This document shows, piece by piece, positions 15,932-24,793 of a stretch of DNA of 64,000 nucleotides. A model generated the notes under the pieces. It saw nothing but the letters and a program-made list of their open reading frames with translations. It was not told the origin of the DNA and did not search any database. The DNA is from Verrucomicrobia subdivision 3 bacterium UBA693. GTDB taxonomy: Bacteria > Verrucomicrobiota > Verrucomicrobiia > Limisphaerales > UBA8199. The stretch is taken from NCBI GenBank assembly GCA_002298785.1, contig DBMR01000108.1, positions 60,329 to 124,328 of the forward strand, in the 5' to 3' direction. The position numbers and the translations under genes were made by a program. How positions within the stretch are numbered: position 1 is the first letter of the stretch; every line of letters starts with the position of its first letter.

Positions 15932-17193
15932 CTTCGGAGAACGGTTTCTTAAACCGACGCCTGGTGCCCGCACTCACCGCGCTGAGTGAAAACACGTACA
16001 TGTCCGCCATTCGCGCGGGCATGGTTTCGGTCGTACCACTTACGATCATCGGCGGGCTGTTCATCATCATCGCCTTTTTACCAGTGGCCGGATGGGAAAA
16101 GACCATCGCCGCATACCTGCCTTTATTGCAGGTGCCGGTGACGGCTACGTTCGGTTTGCTGGCGGTGTTTGTCGCGTTCGCTATTGGGTATGACCTGGGG
16201 CAGCGCATGAAGCAGGAGGCCGTCGTCAGTGCCTCGATGGCCACCCTGATGTTTCTATTGATCCAGGTCCAGATGAAGGATCAGACCCTGGTGATGGATA
16301 ACCTGGGTTCCAAAGGCTTGTTCCCGGCGATCATCATTGCGCTGGTCACGGTGCGCGTACAGAAATTCTTCACGGACCACAACGTGGTCATCAAGCTGCC
16401 CCAGAACGTTCCGGCAGTGGTTTATGAGTCGTTTCTGTCCCTCACCCCGATGCTCTTCCTGATCGTGAGCCTGTGGCTGATCCGGTTTGTGGCGGGGGTG
16501 GATATCAACGCGCTCATTCAGACCGCCTTCAAGCCGGTGGTTTTTGCCTTGAACACGTTGCCGGGCATCCTGGTTTACGCGTTCATGGTGACGCTGCTGT
16601 GGTCGGTGGGCATCAATGGTGACAACGCCATGGACGCCATCGTGGCGCCGATTTTTCTACAATTCCTGGCGGCCAATGTGGAGGCGACCTCTGCGGGGCA
16701 ACCGCTGCCCTACGTGACCGCTTATGGGTTCTTTACGACCTTCGTCAACGTTGGCGGCACCGGTGCGACGATCGCCTTGGCCCTGGTCATGCTGAATTCG
16801 AAGGAGCCTGGCTTTCGCAAAGTGAGCCGGTTATCCCTGCCGACCCAGATTTTTGGCATCAATGAACCCATTTTCTTTGGCTTTCCCATCGTGCTGAATC
16901 CGGTGTTCATGATCCCCTACGTCCTCAACGCCATGATTCTGACCACCGGGACCTTTTTGTTGATGCAATGGGGTGTCCTGCATAAGCCGCTGGTTAATGT
17001 GCCTTGGACCACTCCGCCCATTATCGGCCATTACCTGGTCTCGGGCGGGGACTGGAAAGCCGCTGTCTGGGGCGTCCTGTCGATCTTCATTGCCATGGCG
17101 GTTTACTTCCCGTTTGCCAAGGCGGCTGAACGGCAGCGCTTACAGGCTGAAGCTGCGGCGCTCAAATCGCCGGGAACCACGGAGTCGGTCTGA
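15928..17193 (+). CDS. PTS EIIC domain membrane transporter (lactose/cellobiose family), orphan
   Basis: The GTG at 15928 is chosen because AAAGGAG lies a few bases upstream and it overlaps the preceding stop. An earlier TTG at 15907 lacks this. The 421-residue protein has about ten hydrophobic segments and the family's substrate-site motifs: VPLTIIGGLFIIIAFLP near the start, SVGINGDNAMDAIVAP in the middle, and FGINEPIFFGFPIVLNP near residue 320. CelB-type EIIC proteins form the sugar channel for beta-diglucosides or chitobiose. No EIIA, EIIB, HPr or EI gene is in the window and no EIIB domain is fused to it. It may depend on components elsewhere or work as a facilitator. The ending is an Ala/Gln-rich cytoplasmic tail. 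Confidence 0.9.
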   Translation: MTSENGFLNRRLVPALTALSENTYMSAIRAGMVSVVPLTIIGGLFIIIAFLPVAGWEKTIAAYLPLLQVPVTATFGLLAVFVAFAIGYDLGQRMKQEAVVSASMATLMFLLIQVQMKDQTLVMDNLGSKGLFPAIIIALVTVRVQKFFTDHNVVIKLPQNVPAVVYESFLSLTPMLFLIVSLWLIRFVAGVDINALIQTAFKPVVFALNTLPGILVYAFMVTLLWSVGINGDNAMDAIVAPIFLQFLAANVEATSAGQPLPYVTAYGFFTTFVNVGGTGATIALALVMLNSKEPGFRKVSRLSLPTQIFGINEPIFFGFPIVLNPVFMIPYVLNAMILTTGTFLLMQWGVLHKPLVNVPWTTPPIIGHYLVSGGDWKAAVWGVLSIFIAMAVYFPFAKAAERQRLQAEAAALKSPGTTESV

Positions 17194-17255
17194 TTCCTTG
17201 TTGGTTCTCGGTCACTGCCGGTTGAACCGCCGGTGGTTTTCCTGGGAGTTCGGCG

Positions 17256-17299
17256 TACAAAAACCAGCCCGACGGGCCGATGTAGGCGAGTCGGGCTGG
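17256..17299 (-). terminator. Rho-independent terminator of the pilC-like gene
   Basis: A perfect 10-bp inverted repeat, CCAGCCCGAC (17264-17273) and GTCGGGCTGG (17290-17299), with a 16-base loop lies just past the stop of the minus-strand gene. Read on the minus strand it is followed by a run of five T. Confidence 0.8.
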
Positions 17300-17316
17300 G
17301 TGAAACAGAATCAGGC

Positions 17317-18528
17317 TTAACGTTTACCGCTAACAATTTCGGGCATCTTGAAGATCGGCAGGAACATGCAAATGACCATGCCGCCCACGACCACACCCAG
17401 GAAAACGATCAGGATGGGCTCGATCAGGGCGGTGAGGCCGGAGAGGACGGTTTCAATCTCCTCGTCCAGGAAGTCTGAAATACGTTCGAGCATGTTATCG
17501 ATTTTGCCGGTTTGTTCACCGGCGGTGATCATGCGAATGATCATGGTAGGAAAGACCGGGTGCTTGCCCAGGGCGACGGAGATGCTTTCGCCACGTTCAA
17601 TATCCCCAGCCGCAACCTTGATCGCCTTTTCCATCACGACATTACCCACGGTCTGGGAGACAATCTGGAGCACTTCCAGGATGGGCACACCGCTGCGCAC
17701 CAGCGAAGCCAGGGTGCGGGTGAACCGCGCGAGGCAAATTTTGTGCGCAATTTGACCGAAGACTGGCAGCCGAATGCGGTTGGCGTCCCAGAAATGGCGG
17801 CCCATCGGGGTTTTGATAAAGTATAACCAGCCGTAAACCGCGCCAACCATCGAGAGCACCAGTAGCAGCACGTAGCGTTTGACGATGTTGCTGAGATCAA
17901 TCAGGAATTGGGTCGGGGCCGGCAGCTTGGCATTGAAACTTTGGAAGATTTCACCGAATACCGGCACGACTTTCACCAGCAGGAAGATGGTAATCAGGAT
18001 GGCCACCACGGTGACCACCGTGGGGTACATCATAGCGGATTTGACCTTTTTGCGCAGGCGAGCGGAGTTTTCCAGGTAGAGCGCCAGGCGCCCCATGATT
18101 TCGGCAAGCAAACCGCCTTTCTCGCCCGCCGCCACCATGCAGGTATAGAGCCGCGAGAACACTTTGGGATGCTTTTGCAGGGCTTCGGAGAAGCTGTCCC
18201 CGCTTTCCACCCGGGTGCAAATGTCTCGAATGACATCGCGCATGACCTTATTTGTGGTCTGATCCGCCAGCGATTGCAGGGATTGGACCATGGCCAGACC
18301 GGCATCGATCATGGTAGCCAATTGCCGGGTAAACACCACGAGGTCAGCCAGGCCGACTTTGCCGCCCCCGGTGCTGCCCCGTTTTCCAATTTTCTCCTGG
18401 ATGGAAACGACCAGCAAATTGCGGTTGAGCAACAGCGAGATGGCTGCTTGTTCCGTTGCTGCCTCCACCGAGCTGCGAATTTCCCGGCCAGAACCGGTTT
18501 CCCGGGCAACAAATAAGAAAGATGGCAT
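17317..18528 (-). CDS. pilC: Type II secretion / type IV pilus inner-membrane protein (GspF/PilC)
   Basis: The 403-residue product has the two repeated GspF/T2SF domains. The first is at residues about 65-190 (FTRQLATMIDAGLAMVQSLQSL, then LYTCMVAAGEKGG and a membrane segment TVVAILITIFLLVKVVPVF). The second is at about 270-395 (FTRTLASLVRSGVPILEVLQ, MITAGEQTGKIDNML and a final membrane helix). This is the platform protein that organises pseudopilin assembly at the inner membrane. No PilB, PilT or PilD gene is adjacent. A pseudopilin gene occurs separately at 31781-32650. A clear terminator follows. The upstream region is shared divergently with the porin gene. Confidence 0.93.
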   Translation of the reverse strand: MPSFLFVARETGSGREIRSSVEAATEQAAISLLLNRNLLVVSIQEKIGKRGSTGGGKVGLADLVVFTRQLATMIDAGLAMVQSLQSLADQTTNKVMRDVIRDICTRVESGDSFSEALQKHPKVFSRLYTCMVAAGEKGGLLAEIMGRLALYLENSARLRKKVKSAMMYPTVVTVVAILITIFLLVKVVPVFGEIFQSFNAKLPAPTQFLIDLSNIVKRYVLLLVLSMVGAVYGWLYFIKTPMGRHFWDANRIRLPVFGQIAHKICLARFTRTLASLVRSGVPILEVLQIVSQTVGNVVMEKAIKVAAGDIERGESISVALGKHPVFPTMIIRMITAGEQTGKIDNMLERISDFLDEEIETVLSGLTALIEPILIVFLGVVVGGMVICMFLPIFKMPEIVSGKR

Positions 18529-18750
18529 ATGAATCAGATTCTATTTTCTGGGCCCCGGTCCAAAGGCGGCAGCCTGGTTTCTATCCACAGTTTTGTACAA
18601 TATGGTTGGGAGCACAGCAGACTTCATTCCATGTTTCGGGCGACTGAAAAACGCTTACACACCCGAATAAATCGGGAGATTTCAGCCGGTAACCGTTCCC
18701 TTAGGTGTCCCGGGGTGGAACAAATCTGCACAAAATCGGGAAAAAAAGGG

Positions 18751-18779
18751 TTGTCAAGCGATCCAACATTGCCTAAATA
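18751..18779 (+). promoter_or_regulatory. Sigma-70-type promoter candidate for the porin gene
   Basis: TTGTCA (18751-18756) and TAAATA (18774-18779) are separated by 17 bases. The -35 element matches the consensus at five of six bases. The -10 element is weak. Transcription would begin near 18786 and give a leader of about 100 bases. Confidence 0.4.
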
Positions 18780-18790
18780 GAGTCTTGAAG

Positions 18791-18831
18791 CACCGGTTTT
18801 GGTGCGAAGGCGTAAACGGTTTTTGCGCCTT
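18791..18831 (+). promoter_or_regulatory. Two hairpins in the porin mRNA leader
   Basis: CACC-ggtttt-GGTG (18791-18804) is followed directly by AAGGCG (18807-18812) pairing with CGCCTT (18826-18831), with further AAA/TTT pairing inside. They precede a good ribosome-binding site, GGAGG at 18874-18878. Stable leaders are common for abundant outer-membrane protein mRNAs. A regulatory role is inference. Confidence 0.4.
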
Positions 18832-18886
18832 AAGATGCAACTATTGGTGATAGGAACTAACGCAAACAAGATCGGAGGAACGATTA

Positions 18887-20095
18887 ATGAATAATAAATG
18901 GACAGTTGCGCTGGCCGCCTTAGGAGTGGTCAGCCTGGCATCGGTCGCCCAAGCCGAAGAGAAGGCGAGCTCTGTGCTCACCTCGCTCTCTTCCACGACC
19001 ATCAGTGGTTATGTGGACACCTCGGCACACTGGAACTTGAACACGGGAAACGCCAATCTCCCGCCTTACAGGTTCAATAGCCAGAACAAGGCCGATGGAT
19101 TTAACCTGAACGTCGTGCAGTTGCGCTTGGAAAAGCCGCTCGATGAATCGCAGTGGTCTGCCGGCTATCGCTTCGACCTGTGGGCCGGCCCGGACGCCAA
19201 CGCGCTCAACACCCAGTCGAGTGGCCTGGGAACTGGTAGCGATTTCGGTATCCGCCAGGCCTATGTGGCTCTCCGCGCCCCGGTGGGCAACGGATTGGAC
19301 TTCAAGATGGGCGTGTTCGACAGCATCATCGGCTACGAGTCGATCGAATCTGGTAACAACCCGAACTACACCCGCTCCTACGGCAATACCATCGAACCCA
19401 CCACCCATACCGGGTTGCTGGCTTCGTACCGCTTCTGCGAGATGTTCAGCGCATCCGCGGGTATCGCCAATACCACTGGTCCGACGATCAATGGTCGCGC
19501 CTTCAATCCGCAGGATGGCAGCGCGGCTCCTCGGGCCGAATCCTACAAGACCTACATGGGCTCTGTGGCGATCACCGCTCCGGAAAGCATGGGTTTCCTG
19601 AAGGGTTCCACCCTGTATGCTGGCGTGGTTAGCGGTTTCAATGAAACCGTGGCCAACACCGGCTACGGGCTCCCGGCCCAGAGCTACTACGTCGGCGCCA
19701 CCATCGCGACTCCGGTCACCGGTTTGCGCGCGGGTGTTGCTTGGGACTTCCTGAACGCCAACACCACCTACAACAGCGCTATCGGCACGGTTAAGGGTGA
19801 TGTCAGCGCGCTCGCGGGCTATCTCTCCTTCCAAGCCACCGAAAAACTGAGCCTCCATGGCCGGTTTGAATGGACGCGCGCGGATGGCGACCAGCCGGAA
19901 GCGATCGCTATGGATAACAACGTCTATACCACCACGGCGACGGTGCAGTATGACCTGTGGGCCAACGTGCTCACCCGCTTGGAATTCCGTTGGGATCACG
20001 CGGACAAAGGTTACATGTTCGGCGGGACCATCCCGGGCGAACCCACCCGCGCCGATGCTTATCTGCTCGCTCTGAACGTCATCTACAAGTTCTAA
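18887..20095 (+). CDS. Outer-membrane beta-barrel porin (BBP2/OmpL-like)
   Basis: The 402-residue protein has a cleavable signal peptide (MNNKWTVALAALGVVSLASVAQAEE). The mature part is rich in alternating beta-strand segments: ISGYVDTSAHWNLN, VQLRLEKPLDESQWSAGYRFDLWAG, IRQAYVALRAP. It ends with ALNVIYKF, a terminal phenylalanine typical of proteins handed to the BAM complex. It resembles the putative beta-barrel porin-2 family common in Verrucomicrobiota. The strong Shine-Dalgarno GGAGG eight bases before the ATG, the long leader and the terminator directly after the stop suggest a highly expressed single gene. The channel substrate is unknown. A long open frame on the opposite strand is a shadow. 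Confidence 0.88.
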   Translation: MNNKWTVALAALGVVSLASVAQAEEKASSVLTSLSSTTISGYVDTSAHWNLNTGNANLPPYRFNSQNKADGFNLNVVQLRLEKPLDESQWSAGYRFDLWAGPDANALNTQSSGLGTGSDFGIRQAYVALRAPVGNGLDFKMGVFDSIIGYESIESGNNPNYTRSYGNTIEPTTHTGLLASYRFCEMFSASAGIANTTGPTINGRAFNPQDGSAAPRAESYKTYMGSVAITAPESMGFLKGSTLYAGVVSGFNETVANTGYGLPAQSYYVGATIATPVTGLRAGVAWDFLNANTTYNSAIGTVKGDVSALAGYLSFQATEKLSLHGRFEWTRADGDQPEAIAMDNNVYTTTATVQYDLWANVLTRLEFRWDHADKGYMFGGTIPGEPTRADAYLLALNVIYKF

Positions 20096-20118
20096 GTCGG
20101 GCTGATTTAGTAATCTCA

Positions 20119-20155
20119 AAACCCCTGCCGCAGGCGACTGTGGCAGGGGTTTCTG
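20119..20155 (+). terminator. Rho-independent terminator of the porin gene
   Basis: A perfect 11-bp stem, AAACCCCTGCC (20119-20129) and GGCAGGGGTTT (20142-20152), with a 12-base loop, is followed by CTGTTT. It lies 23 bp after the porin stop and 85 bp from the convergent recO stop. The A/T ends make it usable in both directions. Confidence 0.8.
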
Positions 20156-20240
20156 TTTACTGGCCTCAGAGGAGAATGCGACAAAGTCTTTCCCCCTTGG
20201 GAGCAGCTTATACCCGGGCGGGTATTCACCGGGGGGGGGA

Positions 20241-20879
20241 TCAGCCAATCGCCAATTCCCGGCCGGATGGCAACTTGTCGAGGTGGTAGATCAGGTAACC
20301 GTGCAGAAATTGTTTAAGCTCAGTTACTTGAGTTTGATTCGTTCGAATGCGCCCTATGAAGTCCCAGCTTTCCGATTGCAGCGCTTGCGCCACCTTCACG
20401 GTGCCGGGTGAGAGGCGGGTTTGGCTAAAGTCAGGAGCCATGCCTAAGTCGCTCAGCAGCTTTAGTTCGAAGGCGAAAAGGGTTTCCGGGCGGGGCGGGG
20501 CGGTGGAGGCTACCCGAACGGCATCTTTGAGCAGGGCGTAAATGCCGGGGATTGGGGTGTCGATCTCGGTCGTGGCTTCGACCAGGGTGGTAAAATAGGA
20601 GCCTTGTCGTAGGCAGCCCAGATCCTCTCTCAAAGTCGCATGCGTTTCCTTCAAAGCCAACTCTCGCAAGGTGTGCAGATCCGATCTGCGGCTTCGCTGG
20701 AAGGTAAAATCAGCCTCGTAAAACAAGTCCAGCTTGCCCAGAAAGGGGGATTTTACGCGGCGCGCACCTTTGGCGACGGTCGAGATGCGACCCTGCTCCA
20801 ACGTGAGCCACACGACGATGAGGCTCGTCTCGGTGAGCAGGCGGGTCCGCAGAATAATCCCGGAAGCTGATTCAAGCAT
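20241..20879 (-). CDS. recO: DNA repair protein RecO
   Basis: The 212-residue product matches RecO. It has an N-terminal OB-fold (ASGIILRTRLLTETSLIVVWLT, then GRISTVAKGARRVKSPFLGKL) followed by a helical domain (FAFELKLLSDLGMAPDF). RecO loads RecA onto SSB-coated gaps together with RecR. The protein is shorter than the usual ~240 residues and has a single cysteine, so the four-cysteine zinc site of many RecO proteins is absent, as in several other phyla. It lies four bases downstream of the DUF502 gene on the same strand, probably co-transcribed. Confidence 0.88.
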   Translation of the reverse strand: MLESASGIILRTRLLTETSLIVVWLTLEQGRISTVAKGARRVKSPFLGKLDLFYEADFTFQRSRRSDLHTLRELALKETHATLREDLGCLRQGSYFTTLVEATTEIDTPIPGIYALLKDAVRVASTAPPRPETLFAFELKLLSDLGMAPDFSQTRLSPGTVKVAQALQSESWDFIGRIRTNQTQVTELKQFLHGYLIYHLDKLPSGRELAIG

Positions 20880-20883
20880 GGGG

Positions 20884-21582
20884 CTAAGCCTCTGGGGGCG
20901 CTGCTCCGGCGTTCAATCCCGGGGGCGGTGTGGATTTGAAATCCGGCAGGATGGAGCCCAGGCTGATGATGTACTTAATGCCGTCAGCCACGCTCATTTG
21001 CAGCTTGGTGACTTTTTCTTCAGGCAATTGCACCAGGAAACCAGAGGTGGGGTTGGGAGTTGTCGGCACAAAGACGGTCACCATTTTTTGACCCGTTTGC
21101 AGCGGCAGCCCATCATCGCCGTCATTTGTGACAAACCCCAGTGAGTACATGCCTGGGCTGGGGAATTCCAGCGCCACCACCGTGCGGAAAGAGGCCTTTT
21201 TGCTGGTCGCGAAGGCGTCGTTGACCTGTTTTGTCGCTGCGTAGATCTTGTTGAGCAGCGGGATGCGCATCAGCCCGGCGTCGACCAACTCGATAATCTT
21301 TTCGCCGAAATAGTTGCGGGCTCCGAGCCCGACCGCACAAATCAGGAGGATAGCCAGCATGAAAGCCCACAGGCTGGAATACCAAAAGAGCGGACCGGCG
21401 CCGTCGTCCTGGTGGGTCCAGGAGCGTGGCACAAAAATGAGGAGGAGATCGGTGAACCGTGCCACGGTGCCAAACAGCCAAATGATGACCGCCACCGAGA
21501 TGATGGCGGGCAGCACCACCGCCAGACCCGCCAGGAAATTGGCGCGCCAGCGGGATAAGAGAGCGTTTTTCACTAGCGCCAT
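20884..21582 (-). CDS. DUF502 family membrane protein
   Basis: The ATG at 21582 gives 232 residues. An upstream in-frame start at 21633 adds a non-conserved stretch. Two transmembrane helices (FLAGLAVVLPAIISVAVIIWLF and SLWAFMLAILLICAVGLGARNY) precede a soluble domain with the family's GLMRIPLLNKIYAATKQV and VTVFVPTTPNPTSGFLVQLP motifs. The function of DUF502 proteins is not established in bacteria. Relatives are also found in plants. The gene is immediately upstream of recO and downstream of the ABC permease genes. The C-terminus is Pro/Ala-rich. Confidence 0.88.
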   Translation of the reverse strand: MALVKNALLSRWRANFLAGLAVVLPAIISVAVIIWLFGTVARFTDLLLIFVPRSWTHQDDGAGPLFWYSSLWAFMLAILLICAVGLGARNYFGEKIIELVDAGLMRIPLLNKIYAATKQVNDAFATSKKASFRTVVALEFPSPGMYSLGFVTNDGDDGLPLQTGQKMVTVFVPTTPNPTSGFLVQLPEEKVTKLQMSVADGIKYIISLGSILPDFKSTPPPGLNAGAAPPEA

Positions 21583-21661
21583 GGTAGGCTTAGTCCGAAC
21601 ACGGCACAAGCCGCACCCGCCGTCGAATACCACCCCCGGGGGGCAGCGAAGGTGCGGGGGC

Positions 21662-22861
21662 TTACAGATCCCGCAAAGCTGCGGAGATAGATACCCGCGA
21701 GGCGCGCAAAGCCGGGAACAGGCCTCCGAGCAGGCCGATCAGCGCCGCCCAGACGATTCCCTGCGTTAGCAATTCCGGGGTCACCTGGAAAGCGAACGTC
21801 ACCTGGCTGAAGCTCTGCCAGTTCATGGTCGAGGTGTGGAAACCGTTGAAAGCGCCGTAGGCCAGTCCGCCGCCGAGCAATCCGCCCCCTAAAGCCAGGG
21901 CTAACGATTCCAGCATGACCGACGCAATCACCGCGCTGGCGCCGAAGCCCAGCGCGCGCAAGGTGGCAATTTCGCGTTTACGGACCGACACGCTCGTATA
22001 CATCGTGTTGAGGGCGCCGAAAACCGCACCGAAAGCCATCAAGAGTGCCACCAGGAAGCCCAGGGTATTGATCAACTTGGTGACCGCGGTCGATTGCTCC
22101 GCGTAATAATCGTTCTGTCGTACCACTTTGACATTCAAACGGGGGTTGGTGGTGAGTTCATCTTTGAACGCCTGAAACTTCGCCGGTGATTCCAGCCGCG
22201 CCTGCACGGATTGGTAGGAATCACCCCGGTCGTAAGCCGCCTGCAAAACCCGGGCATCAGTCCAAATCTCGGATTCCGCAGTGCTACCGCCTGCGGAGAA
22301 GATACCGACCACCGGCCATTCAAACCGGCCCACCGGCACTTTGCCGCCCACGTGCAGCCCGGCGAACTGTCCGCTCGCCCCCGCCCCGACGATCACTTCG
22401 TTTTTGCCCCACTCGAGCGCGCGCCCCGATTCAATCTTGAAATGGTCTCGGACCTGGAACGCGGCCTTTTCCACACCGCGCATTGGCACGTTGGCATCCA
22501 TCCCGGTAGCACGCGTGGGGAGGTTTATGATGACGAACAATTCGGGCGAAGCCAACGGGCTGCCATTGTCCCGGCGCACGCCCGGGGCCTCGGAAATCAG
22601 GTTCACATCCTCCCGGCTTAAGCCGCTCACCATTTCGCTATCGGCCCCGCTGCGCAATACCACCGCGTTGTCTGGCGAGCCGGACACTTCCAAGGCGCGG
22701 CGGAAGCCCGCGCCAATGGACAACACCCCAACGAGGACGGTTACGACTCCGGCGATGCCGCAAACCGCGGCGGCTACCGAGCCGATCCTGCCCGGTATGC
22801 CGAGCAGGCCAAACTTGGTGATCGAAATCACCTGGGACAACCAGTTAATGGGACCGGCCAT
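21662..22861 (-). CDS. ABC transporter permease, FtsX/MacB type (second permease)
   Basis: The 399-residue protein has an N-terminal transmembrane helix (VCGIAGVVTVLVGVLSIGAGF), a periplasmic MacB-like core domain of about 220 residues, and three C-terminal helices. These include the FtsX segment SVRKREIATLRALGFGASAV and a closing GLFPALRASRVSISAALRDL. It differs in sequence from the other permease three bases upstream, so the exporter is probably a heterodimer. Together with the ATPase and adaptor genes it forms a tripartite-type exporter. No outer-membrane TolC gene is nearby. The substrate is unknown: lipoprotein, peptide or lipid export are the usual possibilities. Confidence 0.9.
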   Translation of the reverse strand: MAGPINWLSQVISITKFGLLGIPGRIGSVAAAVCGIAGVVTVLVGVLSIGAGFRRALEVSGSPDNAVVLRSGADSEMVSGLSREDVNLISEAPGVRRDNGSPLASPELFVIINLPTRATGMDANVPMRGVEKAAFQVRDHFKIESGRALEWGKNEVIVGAGASGQFAGLHVGGKVPVGRFEWPVVGIFSAGGSTAESEIWTDARVLQAAYDRGDSYQSVQARLESPAKFQAFKDELTTNPRLNVKVVRQNDYYAEQSTAVTKLINTLGFLVALLMAFGAVFGALNTMYTSVSVRKREIATLRALGFGASAVIASVMLESLALALGGGLLGGGLAYGAFNGFHTSTMNWQSFSQVTFAFQVTPELLTQGIVWAALIGLLGGLFPALRASRVSISAALRDL

Positions 22862-22863
22862 AA

Positions 22864-24018
22864 TTAAATTCTCCTCAAAGCATCAGCGACTCGCAGACGC
22901 ATGGCGTAAATGGCGGGAAACACTCCCGTGACCACACCTAGAACGATGCTGATAATGAATCCGATAGCGAGGTCCCGTACGGGAAACGCGAACAGAGGCA
23001 GCATGCCCCCGGTGGGATCGCCCCGGCCAATCATGACCCAGGCCAAACCCAGGCCCGCCACGCCGCCCAGCAAAGAGATCAGGCAGGATTCCGCCAGGAT
23101 CAGTCCCAGGACCTGCCCCTGGTTGAACCCGATCGCTTTGAGCACGCCGATTTCTCCGGTCCGTTCCCGCACCGATTGCGACATGGTATTGCCCGTCACC
23201 AACAGGATGGTGAAGAAGACCGCGCCCATGATGGAGGCGGTGATGAGCGCAATATCTCCGATCTGACGGGTGAAGGCCTGGACGAATGCGCCTTCCGTTT
23301 CCGCCTTGGTTTCAGCGGGTGAGTTGGCGAATTCGGCGTCGATGGCTTTGGCGATTTGGGGCGCCTGGGCTGGGTCAGCCACCCGCACAATGTACCAGCC
23401 GACCTGGCCTTTGGCCCCTATGCGTGCTTCTTCAAAATAGTCGTAACGGAAGAACATCTGGGTGGTGTCAGTATTCTTGTCTTTGCCATCAAAGATGCCG
23501 GTGACCTCAAATTCCCAGGTGTGGTTGCCGTCGGTTTGCGCCCAGATGGCGGATTGGATGGGGACTTTGTCGCCAATCTTCCAATGGAATTTCTCCGCCG
23601 TTTTGCGGCCCACGATGCAGCCAGTCCGGGTGCGCAGCCAGGCTTGTTTCTCCTCGGGCTTCAGCAGGAATTCCTGGTGCATAGGCAGGAACTCCTCCGG
23701 CACCACCGGCATCTGGGCGAAGAAATTCTTGGGATCCTGGTAGATGCCACCAAACCAGGTCAGGTGCGTGGCGGCAGACACACCGGGGATTCGTTCCATG
23801 CGGGCTTTGTAGGATTCCGGAAGCAATTGGATGATCGAGACCTTGTGGCGCACCACCAGGCGATTGGCGCCTTCGAGGCTGATGCCGCCCGCCAGCGCCT
23901 GCTTGATCGCCGAGAGAAAACCGAACAGCACAAACGCCACCAGGATCGAGAGCAGGGTCAGGGTCGTGCGCAGTTTCTTGCGCTTGAGATTACTCCAAAT
24001 CACAGGAAGGAATTTCAT
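22864..24018 (-). CDS. ABC transporter permease, FtsX/MacB type (first permease)
   Basis: The 384-residue product begins MKFLPVIWSNLKRKKLRTTLTLLSILVAFVLFGF in effect, a basic N-terminus followed by a membrane helix. It has a long periplasmic domain and a C-terminal FtsX domain with SVRERTGEIGVLKAIGFNQGQ and three helices. The final RVADALRRI matches the family ending. It is transcribed between the ATPase gene (17 bp upstream) and the second permease (2 bp downstream), so all are one operon. Its periplasmic part is more hydrophilic and unlike that of the second permease, which supports different roles in one complex. Confidence 0.9.
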   Translation of the reverse strand: MKFLPVIWSNLKRKKLRTTLTLLSILVAFVLFGFLSAIKQALAGGISLEGANRLVVRHKVSIIQLLPESYKARMERIPGVSAATHLTWFGGIYQDPKNFFAQMPVVPEEFLPMHQEFLLKPEEKQAWLRTRTGCIVGRKTAEKFHWKIGDKVPIQSAIWAQTDGNHTWEFEVTGIFDGKDKNTDTTQMFFRYDYFEEARIGAKGQVGWYIVRVADPAQAPQIAKAIDAEFANSPAETKAETEGAFVQAFTRQIGDIALITASIMGAVFFTILLVTGNTMSQSVRERTGEIGVLKAIGFNQGQVLGLILAESCLISLLGGVAGLGLAWVMIGRGDPTGGMLPLFAFPVRDLAIGFIISIVLGVVTGVFPAIYAMRLRVADALRRI

Positions 24019-24035
24019 GGTGCGGGATTCCAGGA

Positions 24036-24737
24036 TTATTGCAGCGGTTCGCTGGCCAGTTGCCCTTTATTCAGATACACCGTTCGCGAGGCGCGCGCCG
24101 AAGCGTGCGGATCGTGGGTCACCATGATGATCGTCTTGCCTTGTTCCCGGTTCAGGGCTTGCAGCAGGTCGAGGATTTCATCCCCGGCTTTACGGTCCAG
24201 GTCGCCCGTCGGTTCGTCGCACAGCAGCAAAGTGGGGTCGGTAACGATGGCCCGCGCGATGCCCACCCGCTGTTGTTCACCTCCCGAGAGTGTGCGGGGA
24301 AAATGCCGTGCCCGTTGTGACAGGCCGACCATATTTAACGCCGCCGCCACGTGCTTTTGGCGTTGGGCTTTGGTCAGGTGCGTGAGCAGCAGCGGCAATT
24401 CCACGTTGCGCTCGGCGCTCAGCACCGGCACCAGGTTGTAGAGTTGAAAGACGAATCCGATATGCCGCGCCCGCCAATCCGCCAGCCGCCGATCTGACAA
24501 TCCCTCGAGCGGTTCTCCACCAATGCGGACCTTCCCGCGCGTCGGACGGTCCAGCCCTCCGATGAGATTCAACAACGTGCTCTTTCCCGAGCCGGAAGGT
24601 CCCATCAAGGCCAGGAATTCCCCTTTAGGCACCTTTAGGTGGAGATCTTTCAGGACGTGGATTTCTTCCGCGCCGCGTCGAAACACCATTTCCACGCCGT
24701 CGACATCCACCAGGATTTCCGAGTTTGCATTGCTCAT
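24036..24737 (-). CDS. ABC transporter ATP-binding protein (LolD/MacB-like)
   Basis: This 233-residue ATPase has the Walker A motif GPSGSGKSTLLN near residue 42, the signature LSGGEQQRVGIARAI and Walker B LLLCDEPTGDLD. The spacing and the GLDRPTRGKVRIGG segment place it in the LolD/MacB/FtsE subfamily that drives mechanotransmission exporters. It is the second gene of the adaptor-ATPase-permease-permease operon. Confidence 0.93.
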   Translation of the reverse strand: MSNANSEILVDVDGVEMVFRRGAEEIHVLKDLHLKVPKGEFLALMGPSGSGKSTLLNLIGGLDRPTRGKVRIGGEPLEGLSDRRLADWRARHIGFVFQLYNLVPVLSAERNVELPLLLTHLTKAQRQKHVAAALNMVGLSQRARHFPRTLSGGEQQRVGIARAIVTDPTLLLCDEPTGDLDRKAGDEILDLLQALNREQGKTIIMVTHDPHASARASRTVYLNKGQLASEPLQ

Positions 24738-24793
24738 GGTCGCCTCTTAACAAAGCCGTGGATTGCCAAAGATGCAACTGGCGTCCAGCGGAA

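Larger units (their letters stand above)
18529..18886. other. Divergent regulatory region between pilC and the porin gene
   Basis: No credible gene lies in these 358 bp, which separate two genes transcribed away from each other. The right half holds a sigma-70-like promoter and two leader hairpins in front of the porin gene. No clear promoter for pilC was identified in the left half. Confidence 0.6.

Noticed and set aside
18920..20248. 442-codon open frame on the minus strand opposite the porin gene
   Set aside because: Shadow of a GC-rich gene. The porin has a ribosome-binding site, a signal peptide and a terminator.
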